Source: Trebouxia sp. TZW2008
Taxonomy: Eukaryota > Chlorophyta > Trebouxiophyceae > Trebouxiales > Trebouxiaceae
Assembly: GCA_002118135.1 (NCBI GenBank)
Contig: BDIU01000075.1
Location: forward strand, 124,001 to 188,000
DNA: 64,000 nt
Direction of reading: 5' to 3'
The first letter of the stretch is position 1; each line of letters starts with the position of its first letter. A program made the position numbers and the translations under genes. The notes beneath the pieces were generated by a model. The model had not been told where the DNA came from, searched no databases, and saw only the letters and a program-made list of their open reading frames with translations. Positions 32,201-43,882 of this stretch are shown piece by piece.

Positions 32201-35200
32201 CAGTCAAGGCAAAGTTCAGGCAACAGCGCACCTCTGTGGCTATGCTCTGACATATTGAGCATAGCCAAGAGCCCATGGCATCAGTATGTGGGTGCACTGT
32301 GACAAACTGGTGCATAGCCAACATTCAGCTGCGCGGCAATAGCAATATGGGTCTACACACATGCACTTTGCCAGTATGGCACATCATTGATGCCATCACC
32401 ACAATATCCACCAACCAACCCCAGGCCCTGGCAACAGCAACACAAGTCACGGCACCTTATGCACTCTGGCAGAGTGGCACACCATTGATGCCATCACTGC
32501 AGTAGCCAACTTCCAGCGCCAAGCCCTGGCAGCAGTACTACATGTCTAGGCAACAGACACGCTCTGGTTGTGTGGCATATGGCAAACAGTCTTCCCAGGT
32601 CCTAGCGACAGCAATACGCAAATCAGATGCACTGTGGCAAACGGCAAAAGGACGCATGCCCTCATCTGGTGATGCACTGTGCCTGGATATGCAGTGTCAT
32701 GACCTGGCGAGAAGATCACTACTGACATGGTCATGGGACGTGTTGGGCAGATGCATGACGAGAAGCCCAGCTCATCTTCAGGATCAAAGGATGCAACAGC
32801 ATAGCTTCACCCAGAGCAAATGTTAAGCTTGACATGTGACAAAGTCGCTATCACAGTACAGGTGTTTGTGTTGCACTACATTCACTCCTGACATGATGTG
32901 ATGACCCTTGCGTTGGGTCCCCAGGATAGCAACATTGTTTGACAAACCCACGATTTGGGCAGAGCTTGATGAAAAGCGCACACACCTTGAGGTAGCGAGT
33001 GCCTGAGACACTCAAGCCTTGAGCGCCGAGCAGCTGCACCAGCTGAGCCTTGTGATGGGACCTCATCCTAGCGCACACAACCACATTGCGTAGGATGCTG
33101 TGCAGCACAGCAGGCTCAGCATAGTCCAGCAGGTATTCAAACGTTCTGGCGCCATTAATGATGCACTGGTGCCCCTCAGCAATGAAAGCCAAGCCCTCCT
33201 GCTGAGTCATGGGGAAGATGTTCCCCTCTTCTGCTGCTACGAAATTCAAGGCGTCCTTGGGCTCGTCCTGCTGATCCTCGGCTGAGTCAACCTGACTAAG
33301 CTGATCCAAGCCGCTGGCATCGCTTCTGGTGGTGCTGTCTTTCGATAGCAGCTTGTCAAACATGTATGGCTCTGATGATCTTGCATGCATGAGACCAGAT
33401 GCAGAGTGCAACTCCAACTGAGCTGGCTGAGATGTGGCCAAAGGCTGTGTGACTCCTCCACTCAATTCCTTGCTGGCCTGAGGTTTGGTGGCAGCAGTCG
33501 GCTGGACTGTGGTCAGCTGTGGTGACAGGGGCTTGGCAGTGGCCGGCAGACCAACCCTGGGTGTGGCAGGAAGCGGGAGCGGCGGTTTTGCCACCAAAGG
33601 CTTGGAGCTCAGCCCAGTACGGGAGACCTCAGTGAGCTGAGTCTTTGAGCTGAGCCCAGGGCGGGAAGGCTCAGTCAGCTGAGTCTTGGCTTTGAGCACG
33701 TCCACCTTGTTCAGTGACTTGGATCTGTTTGGGTTGCCCCTGACCGCTGCAAACTCTGCCAGACTTGATGCAAAGTCCGCTGGAATGGCGGACTTGGTCC
33801 TGAAAACAGTGGTAGACTGCAAAGGCATGGAAGCAGCTGACTTTGTGCGCAATGGCTGCCCATATCTGTCTAGAGGAATGCCAGAGAAGGTGGTCAGAGA
33901 GGAGTGACCAGCTGACTCTCTGATGAACACTGCTTCTGGCTGTGAGATCAGGACGTGGCGGCGTTTATAGTCAAGCATGCCAGTGTACTGCGCTACTGAG
34001 GTGGCTGTCAGGTAGTGGTCTCCAGTGACCATGATGGTTTGCAATTTTGCCCTGCAATGTAAGCAGCCGTTGTGAGCACGCCAAGCAACTGTGTAGCATT
34101 AGACTAGCCTGGTGAAACATTTGCTGCTTTGACTGCAAAGTTCAGAGAGCAGGACACTTTAGGCAGTCCTGCTCACTCCCACAAGCTTGCACAGTTACTT
34201 CATCTTTCATTGTTGCATCACCTTGCGCCTCACACAGTCTAGATTGCACAGGGCTTTGGTACACTCTGCACAGCGCAACCACAACCCAGCAAAGAAAAGT
34301 ATGAGTCAGCTACAAAAAATGTAGCTGTGCATATTGATGCACATAGTATACACATGTAATATGTACATGGTGTACGCATCGTGTGTGCAGATAATAATGC
34401 AAAGAGCGTTGAAATACTCACTTGGTCTGCAGCTGGGTGATGGCTGCTCCTGAATCGCTGCGCAGAGGGTTGCTGATGACAGCAAACCCTAGCAGCCGCA
34501 TCCCATAGGTGTGCTGCCTGATGTTCTGGAGCGTCACTTTGCTGAGGTCCTGCTTAGATTCGGCCAAGACCCTGCCAGACACCATGCCCAGCACTCTGTA
34601 GCCCAGCGCGGTCCAATAGCACACAGCCTGCAAGCAACCCTTGTCCACTTTCCTCCTTCTTTGCGATCTAGCGACTGCATGCATGACATTTTCTGTTCTT
34701 TCTGCTTGACATGCTAGCATTTGCATGCACTGAACTGTTGGTCATTTCCTTGACGGCAGGCGCTGTCCAATAGCACACAGCCTGCAAGTATGTTGCCTCC
34801 CTTTGCCTTTGTATCCTTTACACTTTGGCTGAGATTGAGCTGCTGCCAACTTCAGATCCACTCAATGAGCTCATGGACCTTTGGGCTGGCACGAGGTATT
34901 GACGGAAGTGTTTGCGCGCAAATGAGGGTGTGTCCAAAAACAGACACAGAGGCAGTGCCAGAGAAATTTGTCTGACTGACAGTGCTAATGCTGCGTTCAC
35001 AAGAAAAGAGGAAGCGCGTGGGCCTCATACAAGACTCAACCCTTCCCTGGCAAGTGCTTTCGAGGGTCCATGGAGCGCATCACAATGTGAGATTTAGCTG
35101 AGCAAAGCCCCCTCAAGCAAAACCAACACACAGCACTGCCTGGCAAGCCTCGGCAGACACTCAAGGCACGGCGTGGACTGATAACTCATCAATCATGATT

Positions 35201-38200
35201 GATCACTCATGACCAGCCATGAACAATGGTCATCAAGTAATGAACAATGGTCAACCTGTGACCAGTCTTTGGGGAGGCTCTCTGGCTCAGCCAGCTGACT
35301 GACTTCCTGAAGGGTCCCCATTATTGCCACTTCAGCAAGCTCACACATGCAACACAGACATGCACATATTCAATGGCAGAGCCTTGTCTGCTGACTGCTA
35401 TCAAGAAGTGACCTGTGCCCAGTCTTTGGGTAGGGTGTCTGGCTCAGCCAGCTGACTGACTTCATGAGGAGCTCCTTTGATCAGCACTTGAGCACGCTCA
35501 CAGGTGGAACTTGAGCTCTCAGCCTTGACAATCATGCCAGACATCATGATGAGGGCGTCATACTCAAAGCGGCGCAGGATCTCCAGCTTGACTAGTCTGG
35601 CAGGCTCTCGGCGAGAGAGCCTCAGAGGCAGGCACACCGTGCTCCTGCTCTGCAAGGTGTCAAGTGACAAAAGAGTGAGAGGGAGATAAGATGAAGAGGA
35701 AAGAGAAAATGACGTATTACAGAAAGTAGTATTTGCGCTGATGCATGGTATCTGTGGATCTGCTGTACTCAAGACAGTGCTAGCAGTGCTGCTCTAACAG
35801 CAGCAATTATGCAATGTACGACAACACATGTGGCGGTCATGGGATGGCTTATGTAGCGTTGGTGCTGCCCCTTTGAAGGGGTCGCTGGCTGAAGATATAA
35901 GCCTTGCGTCCTTGCTGCTGATGCAACAGCTTTTGGCATCAACACACACAGCTTGCCCTCTGCAAGGTATGTTTTGCATTATAATCTGAAAATAGCTCCC
36001 AAACATGAAGGCAGAAGCAATCAGTTGCACACCGTGAAGGTAGCCTCCACAGCAGCAAAAGCCTTTTTCTCCTCTAGGCTGCCGACCAGCTGGCCTTTGG
36101 ATAGAGGCACCAGGTCGTGGCACAGTGCTATGACCTTCTTGACGTCAGAATTCCATGCGACAGCCTCCGTCTTCAGACCAGCCATTTTGCCTTGCTCACA
36201 GGTCACAATGCCATGCAGTTTGCCCTGCATTGTGACAGCAAAATAACTCCAAAGCTAAATCTGGACACGTGCAAGTTCTGGCCTCACACACACAGATGCT
36301 GTTCTGACCTGGTGTTCCATCAGCTCAAAACACCCCGTGCAAGGCCCCGAACAGATTCAAGCGTACACATGTAATGAAAGTACTCCAAAGCATTTGGGGT
36401 ATGCCAGGTGCAGTACTAGTTCAGGTGCAACAGTGTGTGCATGCCGACGGAAAAGAGCAACATGTGCATCTACCTCTGTTGGACACTCGAACACACTTTT
36501 GTGACCAGCTTCAGCTTGGCTGCAGTTCAGTACATCCTCATCTGATCATCAATAGCAGAACTGATTGCATGTGCTTGCATGCAAACGTGAGCTCTTTTGA
36601 CAAGTCTCTAAATGACTATGACCAAGGACAAGGACACTATGCGCTCACCTGTTCTCCTGTGAGGGTGCCAGTCTTGTCAAAGACCACCACATCTAGGTGC
36701 CCCGCTGCCAGCATCTTTTTGGCGTCAGACACCAGCACGCCATGCCGCTTCAGCCTCAGCAGGCACATAGACTTGACAAACACCACAATGGTTGGGATCA
36801 GGGGTGGCAGGGCGTTCAGCACTGAGATCATCAGCTGCATGAGGGCACTCCTGAGTGGGACCCTTTTCTGAACCAGGACTGGGGTCATGACCAGGAATAG
36901 GATGAGCTGGATCAGCCCAGAGAGGAAGAAGAACCTCCCAACATCCTGTGCAAGCAAGATAACTGCCGTCAGCAGTCAGGAAGATGCTGGTACACTGAGC
37001 TTGCATCGCAGTGCACATGGAGTTGACATATACCACAATGGTGGGAATCAAAGGTGGCAGGGCGTTCAGCACTGAGATTGTGAGGGCGCTCCTGAGCGGG
37101 ACTTCGTTCTGGACCAGCACTGGGGTCATGACCATGAACAAAATGAGCTGAATTAGACCAGAGAGGAAAAAGAAGCACCCAACATTTTGCATGTCCAAAG
37201 TAGCTGTTGCGGGCACTGAAGATGCTGGTAAGTTGAGCTGTCTCGGAAGAAGCCAGCCTAGCTAAAATTATTTGTTCTTATGCTGAACATTGCAACAAGT
37301 GCTGCATAAGGACAGCCATTTAGCCGACCTATCTTTGGCATTTGTGTGTTGTCACTGTGCTGCAACTGTGCTGTGCTGCAGCTGTGCTGTGCTGTGCTGT
37401 GCTGTGGTGTGGTGTGGTGTGCTGTGCTGTGGTGTGCTGTGCCGTGCCTTGCTGTGCAGTCACTATGCTGTGCTATCACTGTGTTGTGCTATCACTGTGC
37501 TGCGCCACTATCTGCTGGTACATCTTGAGGACACGTTTGCAAAGCCCTGCCGTGTGCAGCAAGCAAAACTAGTCACCTGATGCAGGAGGCCCATTGGTGT
37601 TCTGGGTTGGGTCTGGTTGCGGGCCCAGTGGCTGTGCACCAAGGGCCGTACCTGCTTGCCAATGGTGGTGTTCAGCCCAGTGCGTACCACCATGGCCAGG
37701 CACTCATCCTGCTCATCTTGCTCATTCCACACCTGCTTGCACAATACTGCCTCAACAGTGACACGTGTGACTGTCAGATGCACAGCCTGCTCGTCTTGCC
37801 AGTAGTTGTGTTCAGTCCAGTGCGCATTACCATGGCCAGACACTCATCCTGCTTGTCTTGCTCATTCCACACCTGTATGTCAGCAGACTGTCGTCAAGGT
37901 GAGAACAAGTGACACACCAATTGCAACAAGTTGCCAGTGGTGCCACTGGGTCAGCGCAATGTGCAGCACTATGGCCAGCCACTCGTCCTGCTTGTCTGGC
38001 TCATTTTGCACCTACTTGCAAGGACACTTCAGCCAAAGTGACAACTGTGAATTGCCAATTGCAAAATCTTGCCAATGGTGGTGTTCAGCCCAGTGCGTAC
38101 CACGACGGCTAGACACTTGTCACGCTCATCTTGCTCATTTCACACCTGTTTGCAGAGAGATTTTGGTCAAAGTGACAACAAATGAACTGCCGATTGCACC

Positions 38201-41200
38201 ATCTTGCCAATGATGGCGTTCAGCCCCGTGCGCACCAGTATGGCAAAGCACTCATTCTGCTTGTCTCGTCATTGCACACCTGCTTGATACAGCCATTGTG
38301 GTTCTTTATCAGACTATCAGATGCACATCCTGCTCATCTTGCCAATGTTGATGATCAGCAAAGAGCGCACCACCATGGCCAGGCACTTATTCTGCTCATC
38401 TTGCTCATTCCACACCTGCTCAACACAAAAGCTAGCAAGTGGCTTTGTCAGAAGCTTTGACTGTCTTGTACACATGCTCATTGCTCATGCTAAATCGGCT
38501 TGCACAGATTGTCCCACAAGCGACAGCATGTGACTGTCAACAATATGTGCTGCTGACTGTACTCAAGCCAGACCTCATTTAAGGCATTCTGCTTGCACAG
38601 CTCGATGACAGCTATCCAACTGTTGATCACGCATCCTGCTCAGCAAGACAGCATGCTCATCTTTGCAATCCACAAAGAAAAGCATCTGAAATGCAACTGA
38701 ACATAGCTTGCAACTTGATACGCCTGCCTCATATGCTGTTTTGATCAAGGCAAACACAAGGACAGTAAAGCGTGCGCACAGACAGCACGCACAGATCAGC
38801 GCAGAAATGGCATTCAAACCAACAGCTTCTATATGCATAAAGGGGTTTCTGATCAAGGCTTCTCTTACCTGCTGTATGTCGGACCCCATCAAAACTGTGG
38901 AACCCTTGTGTACTTCAGGGTCATACTCAGTATTGGGAAACTGGCTGGGCACAAACGGGACCTTGCGCACCAGAATGGCCTGCATGCCACTTACATCCAC
39001 TTTCAGCAATTTATCAATGCGTTTGCTCATTTATTTCTTCTGCCAATAAGGCCATCTCAACCATTCCTCCATTCCCTCACTATGCTTAGATTCTAGACAA
39101 TGACATGCAAATGAAGGCAACAATGGAATGCAAAGTGCCTAGCAGCATTCTGATCTGGGTGAACGCAACATTGGAAAGCAAACGAATAAACACTGAATAA
39201 TGAGATGCAAAGTGACTAGCAGCATTCTGTTTTGGGGACAGGTACAGCGCACACCACGCCGTGCCAGCAGAATTGCAAGGGGCCTCTGTACAGACCTGCC
39301 TTGAGCAGGCAAAGATAACAAAGCTTAGCATGTCTTTCTGATTGTACACTTGCCCTGCTGCAAATAACAGCAAGAAGCAGCCATGGCCTAATCAAGCTTG
39401 ACCCCAAGGTACATCTGATGAGTCTGCCTGTGCTCAATATGATGTTCTTTTTGAGAGCTCTGAAGCCTTTTCTGATGACTTCTTGAAAGCAAGGGGCTTT
39501 CCAGAAGTACTGAAATTAAAATAGGAAGTCTTGTTGAGGCATCTCAACATCCAAGACATGTGTGTATGCTCAACAGTTGACTTGCAGTAGCCTTATCAGC
39601 AGCACCAGGATGATCAATGCAGAAGCAATATGAATGACGAATGGCTGTATGTTGCAGAAAGCAGCTGGGACAGCTCATGCAATCAATGGCCAATGATGTT
39701 GGAAACTTTTGGGAACACGGGAGAGCAGCCGAGGTGTTAAGAGCACTTTGTACCTCGCCTAGCAGCATGGAGTCATCTATCAAGCAGCTGCCCCGCAAAA
39801 TGGCCATATCGCACGTGGCCAAGCCCTGCTGTACAACAACGACATCTCCAGGAACCAGGTCCCTGGCTAGCATGGCACGCACATAGCCCTTGCGCACAAA
39901 GGGCACCAAGCGCGTCTGATTGAGTGCGCGTGTGACACGCCTGCGCTGCTGGTACACTGCCTGAGCCGACACAAGAGTGCCTAGGCAGATGATGCCCAGA
40001 AGCACGCATGGATAGATGAAGTAGTCAAAGGCCCACATCCACAATCCCATCTCCAACGCCTGAAGCAGTGAAATCTGACTTGAGTGCTGGAACTGGCAGA
40101 CAAAGCTGAGCAGGTCACAGCTGAGCACTGCATAGTTGTCACTGCATCGGCAATAGCTGATGTAGCCCAAACGTGGCTCTGCCATCGATATCAACAGGAC
40201 GAGGTCAATGTTTGCATAGCAAAATATTACCCTGAAAGCTCAAGCTGTCATGCATACATGACACTTGCAAACAAGACGTAGATGTGTGTGCAATCAGTAT
40301 GTACTTGAGCAGAGATACATGGCTGACATAGACCATTGAGTATAATTGGACAGCACAACCTACGAGCTCAGGCTTCTGGGTGAACATTGCTCACCGGCAG
40401 GGTGAAGTAGGGGTTTCTGAGCTCCATCAGCATCACATGCAGCAGATCAGGCCTTGGAGTGTGCAGCAGATTGGGCCCATACATGTCAAAGCGCTGCTTT
40501 CGAGGCCACATGGGGTTGAAGTTTGCCCACTCCCCGCCTGCATGTCAGTGTGCGTTTGTTGACAGACAATTGAGCTTGACTGACAGGTGCTGCTTGATTT
40601 GACTATGCTTTGTGTTCAATGAAGGTGGAGACCATGCACTGCTCCTTGTTCTGCAGCACAAGTTACACTCAAGCGCGACAGCTGCACTGCCTGAGAAAGA
40701 GAGCCATTTTGCGTGGTATGTCATGATAGGCCACATAGACACAATGATCCAATGTACAGTTTGGTCAGGTGCTTGCTCAAATGCAAGGTCAGGCAATCAT
40801 CAAAGACTTGGTGCATCTTGGACCGTGAGAAGCTTACCTGTCTCAACAGCAGACAGTGCTGGCAAGGCCTTTACCAACTGCTGTGGAAGGTCGAGAGGCA
40901 TTCTTGGCACCCTCACATACATGCCTGAAGCTTGCACATAGCTGTACCAGTAGCCATAAAGCTGTACATACTGAAATTGGTCAGGTGTGCCGTCCTGTAA
41001 GCAGCCATAAAATGTGTCGCTTTCCTCTTCCCGATGGTCAGGCAACATTCATGCAGCGAATCGTGGCCAAAATAACTGGCTCTGCTGTTGCAGGCTGAAC
41101 AAGGATGAAGAAAACACTTCGTAGTGCTGGCAGATGCCAATCAAATGAGCAAAGCTGTACCCTGTCAAGACCTGCAATGGGTACTGATTTGCCATGCACT

Positions 41201-41613
41201 GCGCTGTATATTCTGCGCAGCTTTGCTTTCTTCGTTTCCAACTGCAGCAGAACACTGGCTTGCGTCAGCAGCAGAGCAGGCAGCAGCACAGCTTTTGAAT
41301 ACACACACAGCTTGACTGAGCTGTGTACCTGCAGCTTCACAAAGGAAGCCTGACCAAGTGAGCAAGGTTGAAGCCTGAGCAGTATTTTGACAGGAGGCAA
41401 CAGCTCGGTCAGGATCCAGGTCAGCCCCAGCGACAGCACAGCAGACGTAAGGAAGACGTACTGCTTCCATGCGGGCGATTTATACCCTTGCAGAGGCTTG
41501 ATTGCCTAGCAGAACACATCAGGTAATATTGCTCAACCCTCCGAGAGCGAACAGACACCACACAAAGGTTCGCGACGGACCTCGTCAATGCCGGTGTACG
41601 GAAGTCTGTACAT
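29221..41613 (-). CDS. P5-type (P5B-like) P-type ATPase
   Basis: P5 ATPases move organic cargo across endomembranes; P5B members (ATP13A2/Ypk9) act in lysosomes or vacuoles and transport polyamines. Sixteen or more exons are visible: 41613-41581, 41505-41329, 40994-40838, 40537-40395, 40074-39754, 38979-38869, 37732-37652, 36945-36649, 36224-36033, 35649-35413, 34627-34422, 34051-32986, 32184-32068, 31719-31676, 31489-31438, 31120-31019, then 30699 downward and a last exon ending at 29221. The N-terminal hydrophobic region (GYKSPAWKQYVFLTSA ... CSLGQA), YGPN, LVPGDVVVV, NALPPLIPTIVV in TM4, VVFDKTGTLTGEQ (Asp about 431), IKGAPHEV, MVTGDHYLTA and CGDGINDVPAL identify it. The actuator TGES reads LGE-A. 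A Ser/Pro-rich insert of about 200 residues follows MVTGD. P5B is favoured over P5A by the N-terminal region. The last TM exons are uncertain. Confidence 0.85.
32365..32540 (-). repeat. Two extra copies of the P5-ATPase hinge exon (GDGxND)
   Basis: Copies at about 32370-32440 (GYCGDGINDVP kept) and 32460-32535 (GYCSDGINGVP) lie upstream of the working exon 32184-32068. Each retains the CCAG acceptor context but runs into different sequence after the first 25 or so codons. Confidence 0.82.
34745..34800 (-). repeat. Copy of the start of P5-ATPase exon 11
   Basis: About 35 bases spanning the TTGCAG acceptor and the AVCYWTA codons of the exon at 34627 recur at about 34758-34792, upstream in gene direction. 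Confidence 0.72.
35235..35345 (-). repeat. Decayed copy of the end of P5-ATPase exon 10
   Basis: Sequence at about 35250-35345 repeats the region 35405-35505 (the exon 10 end, with the SQLAEP and KDWAQ/donor segment) with several indels. It lies downstream of the real exon end at 35413. Confidence 0.75.
36960..37220 (-). repeat. Decayed upstream copy of the P5-ATPase TM3-TM4 exon
   Basis: A copy of most of the exon at 36945-36649 lies at about 37190-37010. It repeats FFFLSGLIQLILF, MTPVLVQ and NALPPLIPTIVV, but the acceptor AG has been lost (AAAAT where the real exon has CACAG|GAT), a short MQLM segment is absent, and it stops before the phosphorylation site. It is a clear non-functional exon copy. 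Confidence 0.87.
37378..37450. repeat. TGTGC/TGTGG pentanucleotide-type microsatellite
   Basis: About 70 bases of imperfect GCTGT and GGTGT units lie in a P5-ATPase intron, with further related TATCACTGTG units to about 37500. Confidence 0.85.
37795..38425 (-). repeat. Five extra tandem copies of an 81-bp P5-ATPase exon
   Basis: The exon at 37732-37652 (VWNEQDEQDECLAMVVRTGL then NTTIGKQ) is preceded in gene direction by five diverged copies at about 37797-37873, 37935-38012, 38060-38150, 38205-38283 and 38340-38418, spaced roughly 135-145 bp. Several keep a good acceptor (for example ATACAG|GTGTGG at 37873) but have lost the CAG|GTACGG donor, and some carry frame breaks. Because the working exon is 27 codons long, inclusion of an intact copy would keep frame. 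Confidence 0.88.
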
Positions 41614-42036
41614 AATGTCTCAACTGTCGGGTCAGCTTATGCTTGCGCACTTGACAAGACGTCGAGCTCCTGACATCGCTCCAGGCTACAGTGAAGGCTG
41701 CGTGCATCGGGCGCACAACCAGCTTGCTATGCTAATACTGCTGCCGCAGTTCTGTTTAACAATGCAGAAGCGGTTGTGCACGGTGTGTCCGCAATCGTTC
41801 CTTGTTCAACTTCAGGAGAAGCAGCACAGGTTAGGCAATACAGCCTGAGATGAACATACTCTCGGACAGACAAAAAGCTTCCAGGAATCTGGCGCGGGAA
41901 GCTGGAGCACAGATGATCTGGCACAGATCTTGAACTGGATTTTGATGATGGAGTCCGTATCTGCGCTAAGACTGTCGCGAGCGGCGCATACTTTGGTTGT
42001 ACTGTACTCTGATTGAGTATATCGCTAGGTATCACA
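41614..42036. promoter_or_regulatory. Divergent promoter region P5-ATPase / PSBQ
   Basis: The two start codons face away from each other across 423 bp. This space must hold both 5' UTRs and core promoters, one of them for an abundant light-related photosystem II gene. I do not see a clear TATA box. Function is inferred from position only. Confidence 0.5.
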
Positions 42037-43882
42037 ATGTCCATGGCGCTTTCCAGCATGCAGTGCCGAGGTCTGCAGCCGTTTAAGGCATCAATGGCGC
42101 CACGAGCGTCAACCCGGAGCACTAAGCTGTTGTGCAGAGCTGAAGTGTCACACACAGAGCCTGGCACAACACGCAGGCAGTCCCTAGGCTTGCTGTTATC
42201 TCTGCCAGTGCTGTTATCAGGCTCCGTCGCGAACGCTGTCGAACTTGGCGACTTTCGTAAAGTCAAAGGTGCGACACACCGCAGCGCTGCGTTAGACGAT
42301 CTGCATCATACATTTACCGCATGGACATGGGACATCCATGTGTTGTTGCTTACAAGGAACGCATCTGATGGCTGGTTGCATAGCTCGGTCCGCCAAGTCA
42401 TAACTCTCGACAGTGATCAAGCTTTTCAACGTTCGGCAGCATATCTCTCTACTTGCGACAGCGAGTCGCCTGCGTTGCATAACTGATATAAGCTGCCAGC
42501 AAAGTATGATCTGCGATGTTGTTTTGTGCAGAGTCGCTTGACAGTCTAGATCAGGCTCGTAGTGACACAGAGGACTACAAGAACAGGTTTTCGATGCAAG
42601 GCGGTTCGTCCAACCTAACCATTGACGAGCACAAGTCAAGGGCAAAAGAGTCCTTTGCAAGGCTACAGGTACAGCCAAATTGCCCTGCGGTCTATTCTAG
42701 CAACACCAACTGTGTCAACAGTTGCCTGCCCTGAAATTGTAAGGCAGCTGTGTGGTGCATTCATGCGATGTGTTTGGTTGCATGAGTGCAGGTTGCTCTG
42801 AAGACTTACCTGGCTTGGTGTGCATGCTGCTACATATGTCACGTCCACTTCTGAGGTGTCTAGCAACTAATTGTGACGCACACTTTACTGATGAATGCAG
42901 ACAGATGTGAAGAAGGCCATTGACTCCAAATCCTACCTTAAGGTTTCCGCTGACCTCCGCCACCAACTTGGGACTCTCAGGTCTTGCTCTGCTTCTGTTA
43001 CATGCGCATCAACAGCACAGCGTTGATGTCCTGTTTCTCTGACTTTGTCAAAATTGCATGAAGTTATGCTGGGCAGAGTAATGCATCAACAAGGAAGCAG
43101 TGGTGACCCATATGCTTGACTCGGGGCCTGCTGCTGATCAGCAGTCTTACTTTACTCAATAACAATCAGGCATGACACAGCATCACATCCTGCTTCACAA
43201 GTTGTGAACACAGTGTGCAATAAAAAACAACTCAGTGGCGAGTTTCTGTGCAGCTTTGACCTGAACAAGGTTGCCCAAGCAACAGGAGACAAGGCTACCC
43301 GCAAGCAGTCACAGCAGGTTCAGAAAGCAGTCAAGGATGCCCTGGCTGAGGTCAGCTCATGCCTGTTATTATCGGTGTTGCACGGAAATCTTTTGCCCTT
43401 GTTACACGTACAATCTGCTGTCATGACGCTCATCATACAGAAAGGAAGCCTGCAACCTCAGATATGGCGTTTACCTAGCTGTGTGGACTTATTTGTTGTC
43501 GTGTCTCTGATGCTGGTTGTTTGAAGTTGTGCCTGGCTTGTCAAAAGAACACTTCTTGAGCATGTCACACAGCACGCAATGTTTATCACAGTTGTTCTGT
43601 TGACACAGTTGCTTTGGAAGCTGTACACACATGGCATAGTTGCCTGAAGATCTTGCCATGATGCTTCACATGGCTATTGCGTGGTCTGTCAAACCTCTGC
43701 TCTGCAGCTGCTGAAGCACTTTTTGGTTGGCATGTCATACAACCCAAGCTATCTTCTCAAATGCTGCTGGTGTTGTGTTGCAGTTGGACTTTGCTGCCAG
43801 AAAGAAGAATGACAACAGCCTTCAGCAGGCATATGCTGAGGCTGTGCAAGCTGTTGGCACCGCCATTTCTAGCTTGGGTTGA
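42037..43882 (+). CDS. PSBQ: PsbQ, oxygen-evolving enhancer protein 3
   Basis: PsbQ binds photosystem II on the lumen side and stabilises the manganese cluster's calcium and chloride. Five exons (42037-42268, 42532-42668, 42901-42980, 43254-43350, 43784-43882) join in phase to 214 residues. The N-terminus has a Ser/Arg-rich chloroplast transit region, then a twin arginine before a hydrophobic stretch (TTRRQSLGLLLSLPVLLSG) ending ANA, as expected for lumen import by the Tat pathway. The mature helical bundle has TDVKKAIDSKSYLKVSADLR, RHQLGTL, FDLNKVAQATGDK, LDFAARKKNDNSLQQAYAEA and ends VGTAISSLG, which matches PsbQ. I chose ATG 42037; ATG 42043 two codons later is equally possible. No duplicated exon borders were noticed. 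Confidence 0.95.

Noticed and set aside
36969..37216. A second, neighbouring P-type ATPase gene
   Set aside because: The block is a decayed copy of one exon of the same gene, with a lost acceptor and no phosphorylation site.
37580..38213. Long plus-strand open frames with repeated SSCSFHTC-like peptide
   Set aside because: These are antisense shadows of the six tandem P5-ATPase exon copies.
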